In this document: positions 45,580 to 54,614 of the stretch, one piece after another
Position numbering within the stretch: the first letter of the stretch is position 1
How the letters are laid out: each line of letters begins with the position of its first letter
NCBI GenBank assembly: GCA_020425085.1
Contig: JAGQRW010000004.1
Span: 485,005-549,004, forward strand
DNA: 64,000 nt
DNA from: Paracoccaceae bacterium
Lineage (GTDB): Bacteria > Pseudomonadota > Alphaproteobacteria > Rhodobacterales > Rhodobacteraceae
Reading direction: 5' to 3'
Program-made: the position numbers and the translations under genes
The notes under the pieces: generated by a model
Told to the model about the DNA's origin: nothing
Seen by the model: only the letters and a program-made list of their open reading frames with translations
Database searches by the model: none

Positions 45580-45605
45580 GGGAATGCATGCACCAGACGC
45601 CAGGG

Positions 45606-46193
45606 TCAGTGCAGATTCGACGCCAGATGCATCATCGCAACCTGGGTATTGGTGCCGTCGATTTCCATCTTCGGCCCAGCCGCTTCGGCATCAAGACCAA
45701 GCCTGCCGATCCAGCGCGACCAGACGGCAGGTACAAGGCCAAGGATCTGCGTAGCACCCAGCGTCCTGGCGGCCGAAATCATTTCCGCCATAAGATCGGC
45801 CTGCACACGCATCCGCATCTTGGACGGAACCGTATGCGACACGAACACCCGGGAGGATTCCCAGATATGCGGTGCCACAGGTGCGTCAAAATATAGCAGG
45901 TCCGAGGGAATTGATTCGAGCAGCCCACGCTGTGCATCGCGAATCATATAGGAATAGATTCCACAACGTGCAGTTGTCGGGGTCAGGCGAATGCCTGCCA
46001 AAACCTCGCCGAACTGGTGTACCGCGATCCACCGACTGGCCGGCGTGTCGTACTGATCATACTCCATTCCGTCGGCCTCGGGCAGGTCCCAGTTGTTCTG
46101 AACGATGAAGGATTGCTTGCGCGCCCTAAGCAGGTTCGCAAACAATTCACCGTGGGTATGCATATTGTCGAATGATAAGGTAGTAGTCTTCAT
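45606..46193 (-). CDS. acyl-homoserine-lactone synthase, LuxI family
   Basis: This 195-aa enzyme makes an N-acyl-homoserine lactone from S-adenosylmethionine and an acyl carrier. The invariant residues are present: Arg25 and Phe29 in RKQSFI, Trp35, Asp46/Asp49 in YDQYD, Arg69 in GIRLTP, and Glu112/Arg115 in WESSRVFV. A good GGAGG precedes the ATG. It follows the luxR-type gene on the same strand after 54 bp, so the pair is probably one circuit. The acyl chain cannot be told from sequence. Confidence 0.93.
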   Translation of the reverse strand: MKTTTLSFDNMHTHGELFANLLRARKQSFIVQNNWDLPEADGMEYDQYDTPASRWIAVHQFGEVLAGIRLTPTTARCGIYSYMIRDAQRGLLESIPSDLLYFDAPVAPHIWESSRVFVSHTVPSKMRMRVQADLMAEMISAARTLGATQILGLVPAVWSRWIGRLGLDAEAAGPKMEIDGTNTQVAMMHLASNLH

Positions 46194-46247
46194 GGCAGCC
46201 TCCAGCTTGGTTAAAAACCTTCAAACCCTGCTGGTCGGGAGGGACGA

Positions 46248-46859
46248 TCAAAGCAGTTTGTAATCCTTGGCGCGCTGGATTGCCTCAGCCGTGGTACGGG
46301 CCATCAGGCGATCCCTCGCCGAGGTCAATCTGGCCTTTAGCGCGCTCTCGGATATCCCGATCTTGGCTGCGGCAGCAGTGTGGCGATGGCCATCTGCGAT
46401 CAGCCGCAGGGCTTCTTTTTGGGCTTCTGTCAAGCTGTCTGGCGGGTCTGTGGCCTCGTGCAGCATGAAAACGATTCGTTTGATTCTGGCGATTTCATCG
46501 TCGTTGAATTCACGATCCGACCGCGCTGATCCGACGATCGAGCGTGACGACAGCGGGCCGACCGATACCACCACACCAAAGATCATACCGAATTCCCGCG
46601 ACTGTTCAAATATGTTGAACGGGTCCGGTATATCGATCTCGCTCCAGCGATAGGCGCCTTCCCTGGTAAAGCCCCAGGCCACCATCGGATCGCGCAGCGC
46701 GTATCCATTGTTAGTGTAATGGTCGATCCATCGCTGGTCATAGGTATGGAACTGCACCAATGGGCCAGCGAAACGAATATGCATGCCGGCAAAATAGCCG
46801 GCCGGGGATTCTACCCCTAGTTGTCTCAAGATCAAATCTAGGCCAGTACTTTTGGACAT
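46248..46859 (-). CDS. LuxR-family quorum-sensing regulator with short autoinducer domain
   Basis: This 203-aa regulator has an N-terminal autoinducer-binding domain (about 1-130) with FHTYDQRWIDHYTNNGYALRDP and MVAWG-type Trp, Tyr and Asp positions. A LuxR helix-turn-helix follows, with LTEAQKEALRLIADGHRHT and AAAKIGISESALKARLTSAR. It is about 30 residues shorter than typical members; the missing part is at the N-terminus. The frame has a TAA three codons before the ATG, so the start cannot be earlier unless a non-ATG is used. No ribosome site is seen, and a promoter ends 5 bp before the ATG, so the mRNA may be leaderless. Confidence 0.9.
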   Translation of the reverse strand: MSKSTGLDLILRQLGVESPAGYFAGMHIRFAGPLVQFHTYDQRWIDHYTNNGYALRDPMVAWGFTREGAYRWSEIDIPDPFNIFEQSREFGMIFGVVVSVGPLSSRSIVGSARSDREFNDDEIARIKRIVFMLHEATDPPDSLTEAQKEALRLIADGHRHTAAAAKIGISESALKARLTSARDRLMARTTAEAIQRAKDYKLL

Positions 46860-46864
46860 GTCTT

Positions 46865-46893
46865 TTTAGACAGGTTGCTTATTTCTGAGTCAA
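46865..46893 (-). promoter_or_regulatory. putative luxR promoter, implying a leaderless mRNA
   Basis: On the minus strand TTGACT (46893-46888) and TCTAAA (46870-46865) are 17 bp apart. The -10 box ends five bases before the luxR ATG at 46859, so the transcript would begin at about the A of ATG. The absence of a ribosome site agrees. Confidence 0.45.
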
Positions 46894-46903
46894 CCGTAAA
46901 TTG

Positions 46904-46918
46904 ATTGGTGTAACCAAT
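46904..46918. promoter_or_regulatory. inverted repeat ATTGGT-GTA-ACCAAT upstream of luxR
   Basis: This perfect 6-bp inverted repeat with a 3-bp centre is 10 bp upstream of the luxR -35 box, centred near -52 from the inferred start, and about 20 bp before the small divergent ORF. It could be a short lux-box-like operator or another regulator's site. It does not match the 20-bp classical lux box. Confidence 0.35.
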
Positions 46919-46938
46919 GCAAATTTTTAGTTGGTGGA

Positions 46939-47100
46939 ATGGCTAATACTATCAAACCACATTTGTTCTTTCAGATCATGGCGCTTCCGAAACAGATCCG
47001 ACTCGATTTGTTGGAATTCATCGGCTCAGCCAGAATTGGGCCGGTGCAGTTGGAGAAGATAGTAGCCGATCTCAAGTCCCGACCGGTTGACCCTGGGTAA
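46939..47100 (+). CDS. possible 53-aa hypothetical protein divergent from luxR
   Basis: This short open frame encodes a 53-residue peptide with a likely helical middle (KQIRLDLLEFIGSARIG, then PVQLEKIVADLK). A TTGGTGGA stretch stands directly before the ATG as a possible ribosome site. The reading direction is opposite to luxR, and the stop lies 27 bp before a strong hairpin at 47128-47159, which could serve both strands. No family is recognised. Its AT content is higher than that of the neighbours. It may be a small protein, part of a regulatory RNA, or noise. Confidence 0.35.
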   Translation: MANTIKPHLFFQIMALPKQIRLDLLEFIGSARIGPVQLEKIVADLKSRPVDPG

Positions 47101-47127
47101 AGACATAAAGACGGCCAAGCCGCAAAG

Positions 47128-47159
47128 CAGAACCCCGCAGAGCGATCTGCGGGGTTCTG
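47128..47159 (-). terminator. intrinsic terminator-like hairpin after rplQ
   Basis: CAGAACCCCGCAG and CTGCGGGGTTCTG form a perfect 13-bp stem with a 6-base loop, 24 bp downstream of the rplQ stop on the minus strand. It closes the ribosomal supercluster and may also stop transcription of the divergent small ORF from the other side. Confidence 0.8.
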
Positions 47160-47183
47160 TGATTACTAAACCTCGGGTTGAAA

Positions 47184-47603
47184 TCAGTCTTCGGCAGATT
47201 CTGCTGCCGCGATTCGGGCCTTGTCGGCCTTGCCCTTGGCATCAACATCGCGATCGACAAATTCGATGATCGCCATCGGCGCCATATCGCCATAGCGAAA
47301 CCCGGTTTTCAGAACCCGTACATAACCGCCTGCGCGGTCCTTGTAACGCGGTCCGAGCACGTCGAACAGTTTCTGCACATAGGCATCCTGTTTCAGTTTG
47401 CTGGCGGCCTGACGGCGGGCATGCAGATCACCACGCTTGGCAAGGGTGATCATCTTTTCGATGATTGGGCGCAGTTCCTTGGCCTTTGGCAGTGTGGTCT
47501 TGATCTGTTCGTGTTCAATTAGCGAACCAACCATATTTGAGAACAACGCCTTGCGGTGTTCATGGGTGCGGTTCAGCCGACGATAGCCTCGTGCGTGACG
47601 CAT
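47184..47603 (-). CDS. rplQ: 50S ribosomal protein L17
   Basis: This 139-aa protein has the L17 start [20 protein letters not shown] and the core [20 protein letters not shown], then [21 protein letters not shown]17 lies near the exit of the peptide tunnel. It is the last gene of the alpha block (rpsM-rpsK-rpoA-rplQ). A 166-bp gap separates it from rpoA and contains two hairpins, 47678-47706 (imperfect) and 47739-47762. The C-terminal Ala/Glu/Asp tail is normal for alphaproteobacteria. Confidence 0.97.
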   Translation of the reverse strand: MRHARGYRRLNRTHEHRKALFSNMVGSLIEHEQIKTTLPKAKELRPIIEKMITLAKRGDLHARRQAASKLKQDAYVQKLFDVLGPRYKDRAGGYVRVLKTGFRYGDMAPMAIIEFVDRDVDAKGKADKARIAAAESAED

Positions 47604-47738
47604 GATCTTTTTCCTTCTTTATACTTTGTCCGGCTTCCCATGCGTGTGGGTCGCTCTCCTTGGGGCGGGATTGCCCTGGTTGGTGTTTTGACTGCCAAAA
47701 CCCAACCGTTTCCCCGGCATTCCGGGCATTTTGCGACC

Positions 47739-47762
47739 GGCCCCGCATCCGGATACGGGGCC
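47739..47762 (-). other. GC-rich hairpin between rpoA and rplQ
   Basis: GGCCCCG and CGGGGCC form a 7-bp stem with a 10-base loop, 7 bp after the rpoA stop. No T-run follows, so it is more likely an mRNA-stability or processing element than a terminator. Confidence 0.5.
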
Positions 47763-47769
47763 GATGATC

Positions 47770-48786
47770 CTAAAAGTGGTCTTCGTACTTTTTTGCCAGC
47801 TCTTCGATATTGTCCGGTGGCCAATCAACGATGTCCATCCCCAGATGCAAGCCCATGGCGGTAAGCACTTCCTTGATCTCGTTCAAAGACTTGCGGCCAA
47901 AGTTCGGGGTGCGCAGCATCTCGGCTTCGGTTTTCTGGATCAGATCGCCGATATAGACAATGTTGTCGTTTTTCAGGCAGTTGGCGGAACGCACCGACAG
48001 TTCCAGTTCGTCTACTTTCTTCAACAGCAGCGGGTTGAACTCAAGATCGTCCTCTTCCTCGGCCCGGCCGGCGGCTTCGGGTTCGTCGAAGTTGACGAAT
48101 ACCGACAACTGGTCCTGAAGAATCCGCGCCGCATAGGCAATCGCATCATCGGGCGAAACCGATCCGTCGGTTTCCACCTTCAGGGTCAGCTTGTCATAGT
48201 CCAGCACCTGACCTTCGCGGGTTGGCTGCACGTCATATGAAACCTTGCTGATCGGCGAAAAGATCGCGTCGATCGGGATCAGACCGATGGGTGCATCTTC
48301 GGGGCGATTCTTGTCGGCGGCAACATAACCCTTGCCGGATTCGACCGTCATTTCCATGAACAGGCTGGCACCGTCATCAAGGTGACAGATCACATGTTCC
48401 TTGTTCAAAATCTCGATACCGTTGGATTCCGAGATGTCACCAGCGGTAACCACCCCCTGCCCCTTGGCCGAGATCGACACCCGCTTGACGCCTTCGACAT
48501 CCATCTTGACCGCGACGCCCTTGAGATTCAGCACGATGTCGGTCACGTCTTCACGCACCCCAGCGATGCTGGAAAACTCGTGCAGGACGTTGTCGATCTG
48601 TACCGAGGTGATGGCCGCGCCCTGCAAGGACGACAGCAGCACCCGCCTGAGCGCATTGCCGAGCGTCAGGCCAAAGCCGCGTTCAAGCGGTTCCGCAATC
48701 GCGGTTGCCTGACGCAAAGGGTCATTTCCGGGTTTGATTTCCAGTTGGCCTGGACGAATCAGTTCTTGCCAGTTCTTGTGGATCAT
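47770..48786 (-). CDS. rpoA: RNA polymerase alpha subunit
   Basis: This 338-aa subunit nucleates assembly of the polymerase core and contacts activators and UP elements. The start at [13 protein letters not shown] is chosen; the longer open frame runs back into the 112-bp gap after rpsK. The N-terminal domain has [23 protein letters not shown]. The C-terminal domain has [23 protein letters not shown] and [14 protein letters not shown], including the helix that binds DNA. It follows rpsK in the usual order. Confidence 0.98.
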   Translation of the reverse strand: MIHKNWQELIRPGQLEIKPGNDPLRQATAIAEPLERGFGLTLGNALRRVLLSSLQGAAITSVQIDNVLHEFSSIAGVREDVTDIVLNLKGVAVKMDVEGVKRVSISAKGQGVVTAGDISESNGIEILNKEHVICHLDDGASLFMEMTVESGKGYVAADKNRPEDAPIGLIPIDAIFSPISKVSYDVQPTREGQVLDYDKLTLKVETDGSVSPDDAIAYAARILQDQLSVFVNFDEPEAAGRAEEEDDLEFNPLLLKKVDELELSVRSANCLKNDNIVYIGDLIQKTEAEMLRTPNFGRKSLNEIKEVLTAMGLHLGMDIVDWPPDNIEELAKKYEDHF

Positions 48787-48898
48787 GTGCGTGCCTCCAT
48801 TCTTGTTCGTGAACCGGGATCCTTTGGTTCGCAAACTCCCGAGGTTTTCATAAAACGGATTCGGACCGCCCCGGCAAAGAGGCAGTCCAGAAACGTGA

Positions 48899-49288
48899 TC
48901 AGACGCGGCGGCGCTTGGGTGGGCGGCAGCCGTTATGGGCAATCGGCGTTACATCGCGGATCGCGGTAATATTGAGGCCAACCGCAGCCAGCGCGCGCAG
49001 CGCACTTTCCCGGCCAGAACCTGGTCCCTGCACTTCAACCTCAAGGGTCTTCATGCCGTGTTCCTGAGCTTTCTTGCCGGCGTCTTCTGCAGCCATCTGA
49101 GCAGCGTAAGGGGTGGATTTGCGTGACCCTTTGAAGCCCATCGTCCCAGCGGAAGACCATGCAATCGCATTGCCCTGCACATCCGAGATCAGGATCTTGG
49201 TGTTGTTGAAGGACGAACTTACATGCGCAACCCCGGTTGCAATATTCTTGCGCTCTTTTTTCTTAGCGCGGATTTTTTCACGTGCCAT
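48899..49288 (-). CDS. rpsK: 30S ribosomal protein S11
   Basis: This 129-aa platform protein has [41 protein letters not shown] and the C-terminal [20 protein letters not shown]. It binds 16S rRNA near the E site. It is 12 bp downstream of rpsM and co-transcribed with it. The C-terminus is the standard one. Confidence 0.98.
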   Translation of the reverse strand: MAREKIRAKKKERKNIATGVAHVSSSFNNTKILISDVQGNAIAWSSAGTMGFKGSRKSTPYAAQMAAEDAGKKAQEHGMKTLEVEVQGPGSGRESALRALAAVGLNITAIRDVTPIAHNGCRPPKRRRV

Positions 49289-49300
49289 TGATCAAGCCCC

Positions 49301-49669
49301 CTATTTCTTCTTGCCGGCAATGGCGCGTGCCGGGCCCTTGCGGGTCCTGGCATTGGTATGGGTACGTTGACCACGCACCGGCAGGCCGCGACGATGGCGC
49401 AGGCCGCGATAGCAGCCAAGGTCCATCAGGCGCTTGATGTTCATCTGGGTTTCGCGGCGAAGATCGCCTTCGACCATCAGGTTGGCGTCGATATGTTCGC
49501 GAACTGCCAGAACTTCGGCGTCGGAAAGTTCGTTGACGCGACGGCTCTGGTCGATGCCGACCGCCTCGCAGATGCCGGCAGCGGCGGCGCGGCCGATACC
49601 ATGAATATAAGTCAGTGCAATGTGAACCCGTTTATTCGTCGGAATGTTCACGCCAGCAATACGTGCCAC
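49301..49669 (-). CDS. rpsM: 30S ribosomal protein S13
   Basis: This 122-aa head protein begins [15 protein letters not shown] and has [20 protein letters not shown] and the C-terminal [20 protein letters not shown]. It contacts the P-site tRNA. It heads the alpha block, after adk, with a 215-bp gap upstream that holds a putative promoter at 49839-49867 and two hairpins. Confidence 0.98.
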   Translation of the reverse strand: MARIAGVNIPTNKRVHIALTYIHGIGRAAAAGICEAVGIDQSRRVNELSDAEVLAVREHIDANLMVEGDLRRETQMNIKRLMDLGCYRGLRHRRGLPVRGQRTHTNARTRKGPARAIAGKKK

Positions 49670-49838
49670 GTTGGCTCCTATCTTTCATTGCGGTTCCGTG
49701 ATGCCAGAACCTTTTTTCACAACCAAAGCCCAGCACCCGACTGGTGGCTGGGCCATGCCCCGTATCCGAGGTCTTGAGGAGTGCCTGATTCGGTCAATAA
49801 CCAAAATAAACAAGCGTTTCCCGCAAGCGGGATGGTGT

Positions 49839-49867
49839 CGTTTAGGTGGTTGGGCGACAAACGTCAA
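49839..49867 (-). promoter_or_regulatory. putative promoter of rpsM-rpsK-rpoA-rplQ with structured leader
   Basis: On the minus strand TTGACG (49867-49862) and TAAACG (49844-49839) are 17 bp apart, about 170 bp upstream of rpsM. The leader includes a CCCGC-AA-GCGGG repeat at 49821-49832 and a bulged hairpin at 49728-49753 (GCCCAGCAC pairing with GTGGCTGGGC). This could be an autoregulatory leader, but no known one is recognised. Confidence 0.45.
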
Positions 49868-49884
49868 GGGCCGAAATCGACACC

Positions 49885-50535
49885 CTATTTCACCTTTGCC
49901 AGCGCGGCGTTGATCTGGGCGGCGACACCGTCCATGCTGTCCAGCCCATCAACCGTTTGCAGCAACCCCTTGGCATAGTAATAGCCAATCAGCGGTGAGG
50001 TTTTCTTGTAGTATTCCAGCAAACGCACCCGCAGGCTTTCCTCATTGTCATCGGCACGAAACCGGAAATCACTGGCGCCGCACTGATCGCAGACACCTTC
50101 GGTCGCCGGCCGCTTGGTTTCCTCGTGATAAACCTCGCCACATTTGCCGCAGGTAAAACGCCCCGAGATTCGCTTGACCAGCGCATCGTCATCGACCGCC
50201 ATTTCCACCACTGTTGCCAGTTTCTTGCCGGTCTTGGCCAGCAATTCACCCAATGCATCGGCCTGTGCCAGCGTGCGCGGAAAACCGTCAAAGATAAAGC
50301 CGCCACCGCTGTCGCCTGCCAGTTGCTCCTCGATCAGGCCGATGACGATCTCGTCGGTGACAAGTTCGCCCGCATCCATGATTGCGGCGACCTTTTTGCC
50401 CATCGTTGTACCGGAAATCCGCGCAGCACGCAGCATATCGCCGGTCGATAGCTGGATCATGTTTCGTTCATCAACTAGACGCCGCGCCTGCGTGCCTTTG
50501 CCCGCACCCGGCGGCCCCAGAAGGATAATATTCAT
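49885..50535 (-). CDS. adk: adenylate kinase with zinc-type lid
   Basis: This 216-aa enzyme interconverts ATP+AMP and 2 ADP. It has the P-loop [13 protein letters not shown] and the AMP-site [14 protein letters not shown]. The lid has two Cys pairs, [11 protein letters not shown] and CDQCGA, so it should bind a structural zinc; E. coli Adk lacks these. It overlaps secY by 4 bp (ATGA), the usual alphaproteobacterial and Gram-positive placement within the spc block. Confidence 0.97.
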   Translation of the reverse strand: MNIILLGPPGAGKGTQARRLVDERNMIQLSTGDMLRAARISGTTMGKKVAAIMDAGELVTDEIVIGLIEEQLAGDSGGGFIFDGFPRTLAQADALGELLAKTGKKLATVVEMAVDDDALVKRISGRFTCGKCGEVYHEETKRPATEGVCDQCGASDFRFRADDNEESLRVRLLEYYKKTSPLIGYYYAKGLLQTVDGLDSMDGVAAQINAALAKVK

Positions 50536-51899
50536 CGACGAGACGGTCCCTTTTTCGGTTTGGCCTTGCGCGCACCCTTGCCACGCAGTTTTGATTTCTC
50601 GATCAGGCCTTCATACTGATGTGCCAGCATATGCGATTGCACTTGCTGAATCGTGTCCATGGTCACTGACACCACAATCAGCACCGAAGTACCGCCGAAA
50701 TAGAACGGAATGTTGAACTGCGAGCGCAGGATTTCCGGCAGCAGCGCCACCGCCACCAGATAGACCGAGCCGACAGCCAGCAGGCGGTTGACCACATAAT
50801 CCAGATATTCCGCAGTCTTGACACCAGGGCGAATACCGGGAACGAAACCATTCTGGTTTTTCAGGTTCTCGGCAACATCATCGGTCTTGAACGCAACGTT
50901 GGCGGTGTAGAAATAGGAAAAGAACGCGATCATACCGGCAAAAAACAACAGATAAAGCGGCTGTCCTTGCCCGAAATAGGCCAGGATGGTGTTCAGGATC
51001 TGGGAGTTCTGGTTACCGGAAAAGGTGCTGATCGTGGTTGGCATCAACAGCAGCGCCGATGCAAAGATCACCGGAATGACCCCTGACGGATTCAGCTTGA
51101 CCGGCAGGTGCGAGCTTTCGCCGCCATACATCTTCATGCCGACCTGACGGCGCGGATACTGGATGTGGATCTTGCGCATGGCGCGTTCGACAAACACGAT
51201 AAAGGCAATTACCGCCACCACCATAACCATGACACCGACGATAACTGCCGGACTGATGCTGCCGGAACGACCCTGTGCCAGAAACTGCGCCACGGCGGCG
51301 GGCAATTCGGCGATGATACCGACAAAGATGATCAGCGAGATGCCGTTGCCGATACCGCGCGCGGTTATCTGTTCACCCAGCCACATCAGGAACATGGTGC
51401 CGCCTACCAGTGTCACCACGGTTGAAACCTGAAAGAACAGGCCAGGATCGGTCGCCAGATCCCCGGCCTCAAGGCTGCGCGCCAGTGCAAATGCCTGAAA
51501 GGTCGCCAGCAGAACGGTGCCATAACGGGTATATTGGTTGATCTTCTTGCGCCCGGCCTCACCCTCTTTCTTGAGGGCCTCCAGTTGCGGCACCATTGCC
51601 GTCATCAGTTGCACGATGATCGAGGCCGAAATGTAAGGCATGATCCCAAGGGCAAAAATGGCCATCCGACTGATCGCGCCGCCAGTGAACATCGACAGAA
51701 TGCCGCCGATGCCGGTCGAGGCAGTCTCGACAAACTCCCGCAGGGCGATGGCATCAATGCCCGGGACCGGAATGAAGGTGCCCAGCCGATAGATGATCAG
51801 CAATCCGATGGCGAACAGGATCCGCTGGCGAAGTTCCGTGGCCTTGCCAAAAGCGCTCCAACTGAGGTTGGCTGCCATTTGTTCTGCTGCCGATGCCAT
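50532..51899 (-). CDS. secY: preprotein translocase channel subunit SecY
   Basis: SecY is the protein-conducting channel of the inner membrane. This 455-aa protein has ten hydrophobic helices, with [21 protein letters not shown] at the N-terminus, the plug region [20 protein letters not shown] near TM2a, and FVPGIRPG in the late cytosolic loop. The start at MASAAEQ is preferred over an ATG five codons earlier. It follows rplO after 107 bp and overlaps adk by 4 bp. Confidence 0.97.
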   Translation of the reverse strand: MASAAEQMAANLSWSAFGKATELRQRILFAIGLLIIYRLGTFIPVPGIDAIALREFVETASTGIGGILSMFTGGAISRMAIFALGIMPYISASIIVQLMTAMVPQLEALKKEGEAGRKKINQYTRYGTVLLATFQAFALARSLEAGDLATDPGLFFQVSTVVTLVGGTMFLMWLGEQITARGIGNGISLIIFVGIIAELPAAVAQFLAQGRSGSISPAVIVGVMVMVVAVIAFIVFVERAMRKIHIQYPRRQVGMKMYGGESSHLPVKLNPSGVIPVIFASALLLMPTTISTFSGNQNSQILNTILAYFGQGQPLYLLFFAGMIAFFSYFYTANVAFKTDDVAENLKNQNGFVPGIRPGVKTAEYLDYVVNRLLAVGSVYLVAVALLPEILRSQFNIPFYFGGTSVLIVVSVTMDTIQQVQSHMLAHQYEGLIEKSKLRGKGARKAKPKKGPSRR

Positions 51900-52006
51900 G
51901 CCCGTCCCTTTCATGGGCGCGCCGCCTGACCCGGTCTAACGGGGCCACGCGGCGCGAAAATTCCGATACCCTGTCATGTAAGGGGCGCTCTGGCCCCTCA
52001 CAAGGA

Positions 52007-52477
52007 TTATTCCGCCGCGACGGCCGCCGTAGTGATCGAGCCGCCCGCTGCTTCGACAGAAGCGATGGCAGTTTTTGATGCACCGGTGACGGTCAGGTTG
52101 ACCTTGGCCTTGAACTCGCCCTTGGCAAGCAGGCGAACACCATCGTGGATACGCCGCACCAGACCACTTTCCACCAGAACCGCCTCGGTGATCGGTTTTT
52201 TCGCGTCGACCTTGCCGGCGTCGATGAATTTCTGCAACAGGCCCAGATTGACCACCGCGTGTCGTTTGGCGTTGATGTTATTGAAGCCGCGTTTCGGCAG
52301 ACGCATGTAAAGCGGCATCTGGCCGCCTTCATAGCCGTTGATGGCAACGCCTGAACGCGATTTCTGACCTTTGACGCCACGGCCAGCAGTCTTACCGGTG
52401 CCGGAACCGGGACCACGGGCAATGCGCTTGCGGGATTTGGTTGCGCCGGGATTATCGCGCAATTCATTGAGTTTCAT
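52007..52477 (-). CDS. rplO: 50S ribosomal protein L15
   Basis: This 156-aa protein begins [20 protein letters not shown]. Its Gly-rich tail follows, with [20 protein letters not shown] and [15 protein letters not shown]. The start follows GGAGAGG; the longer open frame is not supported. It is the first gene after the GFA-family insertion and appears to have its own promoter at 52585-52613. Confidence 0.97.
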   Translation of the reverse strand: MKLNELRDNPGATKSRKRIARGPGSGTGKTAGRGVKGQKSRSGVAINGYEGGQMPLYMRLPKRGFNNINAKRHAVVNLGLLQKFIDAGKVDAKKPITEAVLVESGLVRRIHDGVRLLAKGEFKAKVNLTVTGASKTAIASVEAAGGSITTAAVAAE

Positions 52478-52584
52478 GTCGCCTCTCCTTTCCGGAACTA
52501 CCCCCCGATAGCGACAAAAGGGGGCAAACACGGGTTTATGATTCTATTTTTCGAATCCGGACACCACAACGGGTCCACCGGGGG

Positions 52585-52613
52585 CGTATAAACGTAAAAA
52601 ACGGGGGATTCAA
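52585..52613 (-). promoter_or_regulatory. putative promoter of rplO-secY-adk
   Basis: On the minus strand TTGAAT (52613-52608) and TATACG (52590-52585) are 17 bp apart, 108 bp upstream of rplO. The -35 hexamer is part of the 3' arm of the terminator hairpin of the preceding GFA-family gene. Such sharing would make a compact unit border. Confidence 0.4.
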
Positions 52614-52636
52614 GGGGCAGCTTGCCACCCCTTGAA
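52609..52636 (-). terminator. terminator after the GFA-family gene
   Basis: TTCAAGGGG and CCCCTTGAA form a perfect 9-bp stem with a 10-base loop, 29 bp downstream of the GFA stop on the minus strand. After the stem comes CCCCCG and then a run of six Ts. Confidence 0.65.
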
Positions 52637-52665
52637 GGGTATTTCAGGCCGTGGATCGCCGGTTT

Positions 52666-53103
52666 TCAGTTTGGTTGCGGCCAGACGAAATCGGGGCGCA
52701 GCGCGTCATGAACCGGGCGGCCGTCACTGGGTTTCGGCACCCCGGTCGCCGGGTCATAAAAGGCATGATAAGCCGGGGCCGGGAACGAATCCGCATAGCC
52801 CATCAGGTTTGGCACGATCACCCGGATACGGCTTTGCTTGTCATCCAGCATGATCGGTGTGCCGCATTCGGCGCAGGTGCATAGCTCCAGCGGGCCATTG
52901 GGGTTCTTGGCGTTGAACGGCTGACGTTTAAGGGAACCGGGTTTGTCCACCACCACGTCACTGTGTTTGAAAAATGCCACATGGGTGGTCGGCTGACCCG
53001 TCACGCTTTTGCAGACGGAACAGTGGCAGGTATGGTTGTCGATCGGATCGTGTTCGGAGTGTGTATGAATGTGGTCGCAACCACCCGCATATTTATGTGC
53101 CAT
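52666..53103 (-). CDS. GFA/CENP-V-family zinc protein inserted in the spc block
   Basis: This 145-aa protein has the GFA (glutathione-dependent formaldehyde-activating-like) fold pattern. Cys26, Cys28 and Cys31 stand in CHCSVCKSVTG, with a later Cys75/77/80 group CTCAECGTPI. The first metal pair, usually CxC, is here Cys9-x-His11. The start at MAHKYAGG follows AAGGAGAG. It lies between rpmD and rplO, where no gene is usual, and has a terminator on each side (53335-53364 and 52609-52636), so it is a separate unit. The reaction is unknown. Confidence 0.85.
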   Translation of the reverse strand: MAHKYAGGCDHIHTHSEHDPIDNHTCHCSVCKSVTGQPTTHVAFFKHSDVVVDKPGSLKRQPFNAKNPNGPLELCTCAECGTPIMLDDKQSRIRVIVPNLMGYADSFPAPAYHAFYDPATGVPKPSDGRPVHDALRPDFVWPQPN

Positions 53104-53334
53104 CAGGCTCTCCTTCATGTTGATTTAGTGATCTGGACCTCCGGCCAGAACTATCCGGCCCGGTCGTGGATCCAACCTAACATGAATTCATTTGATCAAG
53201 CCGGAATTTTTTTGTCTGCGCGGTTTTGTACCGGGTTCCGGGGCTGTGCCGATCGTTTTTTTCGCCTGATCTCAGGTATGGTTCGCAAGTATTTCGACTA
53301 TAACCTGCTTTAACATTGCAGACACATCAACAAA

Positions 53335-53364
53335 AAGCGCCCCACGATTAATCGCCGGGCGCTT
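53335..53364 (-). terminator. terminator after rpmD, within a 348-bp spacer
   Basis: AAGCGCCC and GGGCGCTT form an 8-bp stem on the minus strand, followed by TTTTTG. It lies 87 bp after the rpmD stop. The rest of the 348-bp interval 53104-53451 shows no gene, and no promoter for the GFA gene was picked out. Confidence 0.7.
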
Positions 53365-53451
53365 GGCTTCTCCGAAGGGACCGCAGAATGATTATTCCGC
53401 GATAACCGCCTGCACAAACCTGTAACAGAATGACAGGGGTGCAAAGGGGGA

Positions 53452-53640
53452 TTAACCCCTTTCTTCGACGATCTCGACCAGATGCGGGATGCTTTCGACC
53501 ATGCCGCGCACCGAAGGGGTATCTTCCAGCTCGCGGGTCTTGTGCATCTTGTTCAGGCCAAGCCCGACCAGCGTGGCCCGCTGTTTGGCGGGGCGGCGGA
53601 TCGGGCTGCCGATCTGTTTAACAACGATGGTTTTCGCCAT
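53452..53640 (-). CDS. rpmD: 50S ribosomal protein L30
   Basis: This 62-aa protein has [25 protein letters not shown] (read in parts), followed by [16 protein letters not shown]. It binds 23S/5S rRNA. It is 5 bp downstream of rpsE. L30 is normally followed at once by rplO; here the spc block is broken. Confidence 0.97.
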   Translation of the reverse strand: MAKTIVVKQIGSPIRRPAKQRATLVGLGLNKMHKTRELEDTPSVRGMVESIPHLVEIVEERG

Positions 53641-53645
53641 GGTTC

Positions 53646-54230
53646 TCAGGCCTCCTGAACTTCGGCTTCGGCTTCGGCGGTGGTGACCGGCGCATCGGAT
53701 TTCGGCAGGATGTCCGAAACCTTCTTGCCGCGACGCTGTGCAACCAGACGCGGGCTGGCCTCTTTGGTCAGGCCGTCCATGGTGGCGCGGATCATGTTAT
53801 AGGGGTTCTGCGAGCCGATGGATTTGGAAACCACGTCCTGAATGCCCAACATTTCAAAGATGGCACGCATCGGGCCACCGGCGATGATGCCGGTACCTTG
53901 CGGGGCGGCGCGCATTACCACTTTGCCAGCACCGTGGCGGCCTTCCATGTCGTGATGCAGCGTGCGGCCTTCGCGCAGCGGCACACGGATCATCTTGTGC
54001 TTGGCCTGCTCAGTCGCCTTGCGAATGGCTTCTGGTACTTCTTTTGCCTTGCCCTTGCCGAAACCGACCCGGCCTTTTTGATCACCAACCACCACGAGTG
54101 CGGCAAAACCAAAACGCTTGCCGCCTTTCACGGTTTTGCTGACACGGTTGATCGCCACCAGGCGATCCTGAAACTCCGGAGTCTCGTCGCGGTCGCGGCG
54201 GTTATTCCGGCGGTTATCTTCTCTGGCCAT
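53646..54230 (-). CDS. rpsE: 30S ribosomal protein S5
   Basis: This 194-aa protein has the double-stranded RNA-binding-like N-domain with [20 protein letters not shown] and [19 protein letters not shown], and the C-domain with [19 protein letters not shown]5 helps in decoding fidelity. An Ala/Glu tail closes it. The N-terminus is rich in Arg and Asn. It is 12 bp after rplR. Confidence 0.98.
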   Translation of the reverse strand: MAREDNRRNNRRDRDETPEFQDRLVAINRVSKTVKGGKRFGFAALVVVGDQKGRVGFGKGKAKEVPEAIRKATEQAKHKMIRVPLREGRTLHHDMEGRHGAGKVVMRAAPQGTGIIAGGPMRAIFEMLGIQDVVSKSIGSQNPYNMIRATMDGLTKEASPRLVAQRRGKKVSDILPKSDAPVTTAEAEAEVQEA

Positions 54231-54242
54231 TCCGGTTTCTCC

Positions 54243-54602
54243 TTAGAATTTCAGGCCGCCCTCACGGGCAGCATCTGCAAGCGCCTTGACTTTTCCGTGG
54301 AAAAGAAAGCCGCCGCGGTCAAAATAACACTCTGAAATGCCGGCCTTCTTGGCGCGTTCGGCGATTGCCGCACCCACCTTGGCCGAGGCCTCGACATTGT
54401 TCTTGCCGATGACGCCCAGGTCTTTTTCCAGACTTGAGGCCGCAGCCAGAGTGACGCCCTGAACATCGTCGATCAACTGGACCGAGATATTCTTGGACGA
54501 GCGGTGAACGCTCAAGCGCGGGCGGTCGCCAGCGGTTTTACGCAGTTTGTTCCGAACGCGCATACGGCGCTTAAGGAACAGATCTCGCTTCGTTTTAGCC
54601 AT
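54243..54602 (-). CDS. rplR: 50S ribosomal protein L18
   Basis: This 119-aa 5S rRNA-binding protein has [32 protein letters not shown] and the C-terminal [20 protein letters not shown] with GLKF. It follows rplF by 12 bp. The sequence is standard. Confidence 0.98.
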   Translation of the reverse strand: MAKTKRDLFLKRRMRVRNKLRKTAGDRPRLSVHRSSKNISVQLIDDVQGVTLAAASSLEKDLGVIGKNNVEASAKVGAAIAERAKKAGISECYFDRGGFLFHGKVKALADAAREGGLKF

Positions 54603-54614
54603 GTTTCTGGTTCC

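Noticed and set aside
46194..46247. Classical 20-bp lux box between luxR and luxI
   Set aside because: No palindrome of the expected length or sequence was seen in the 54-bp gap.
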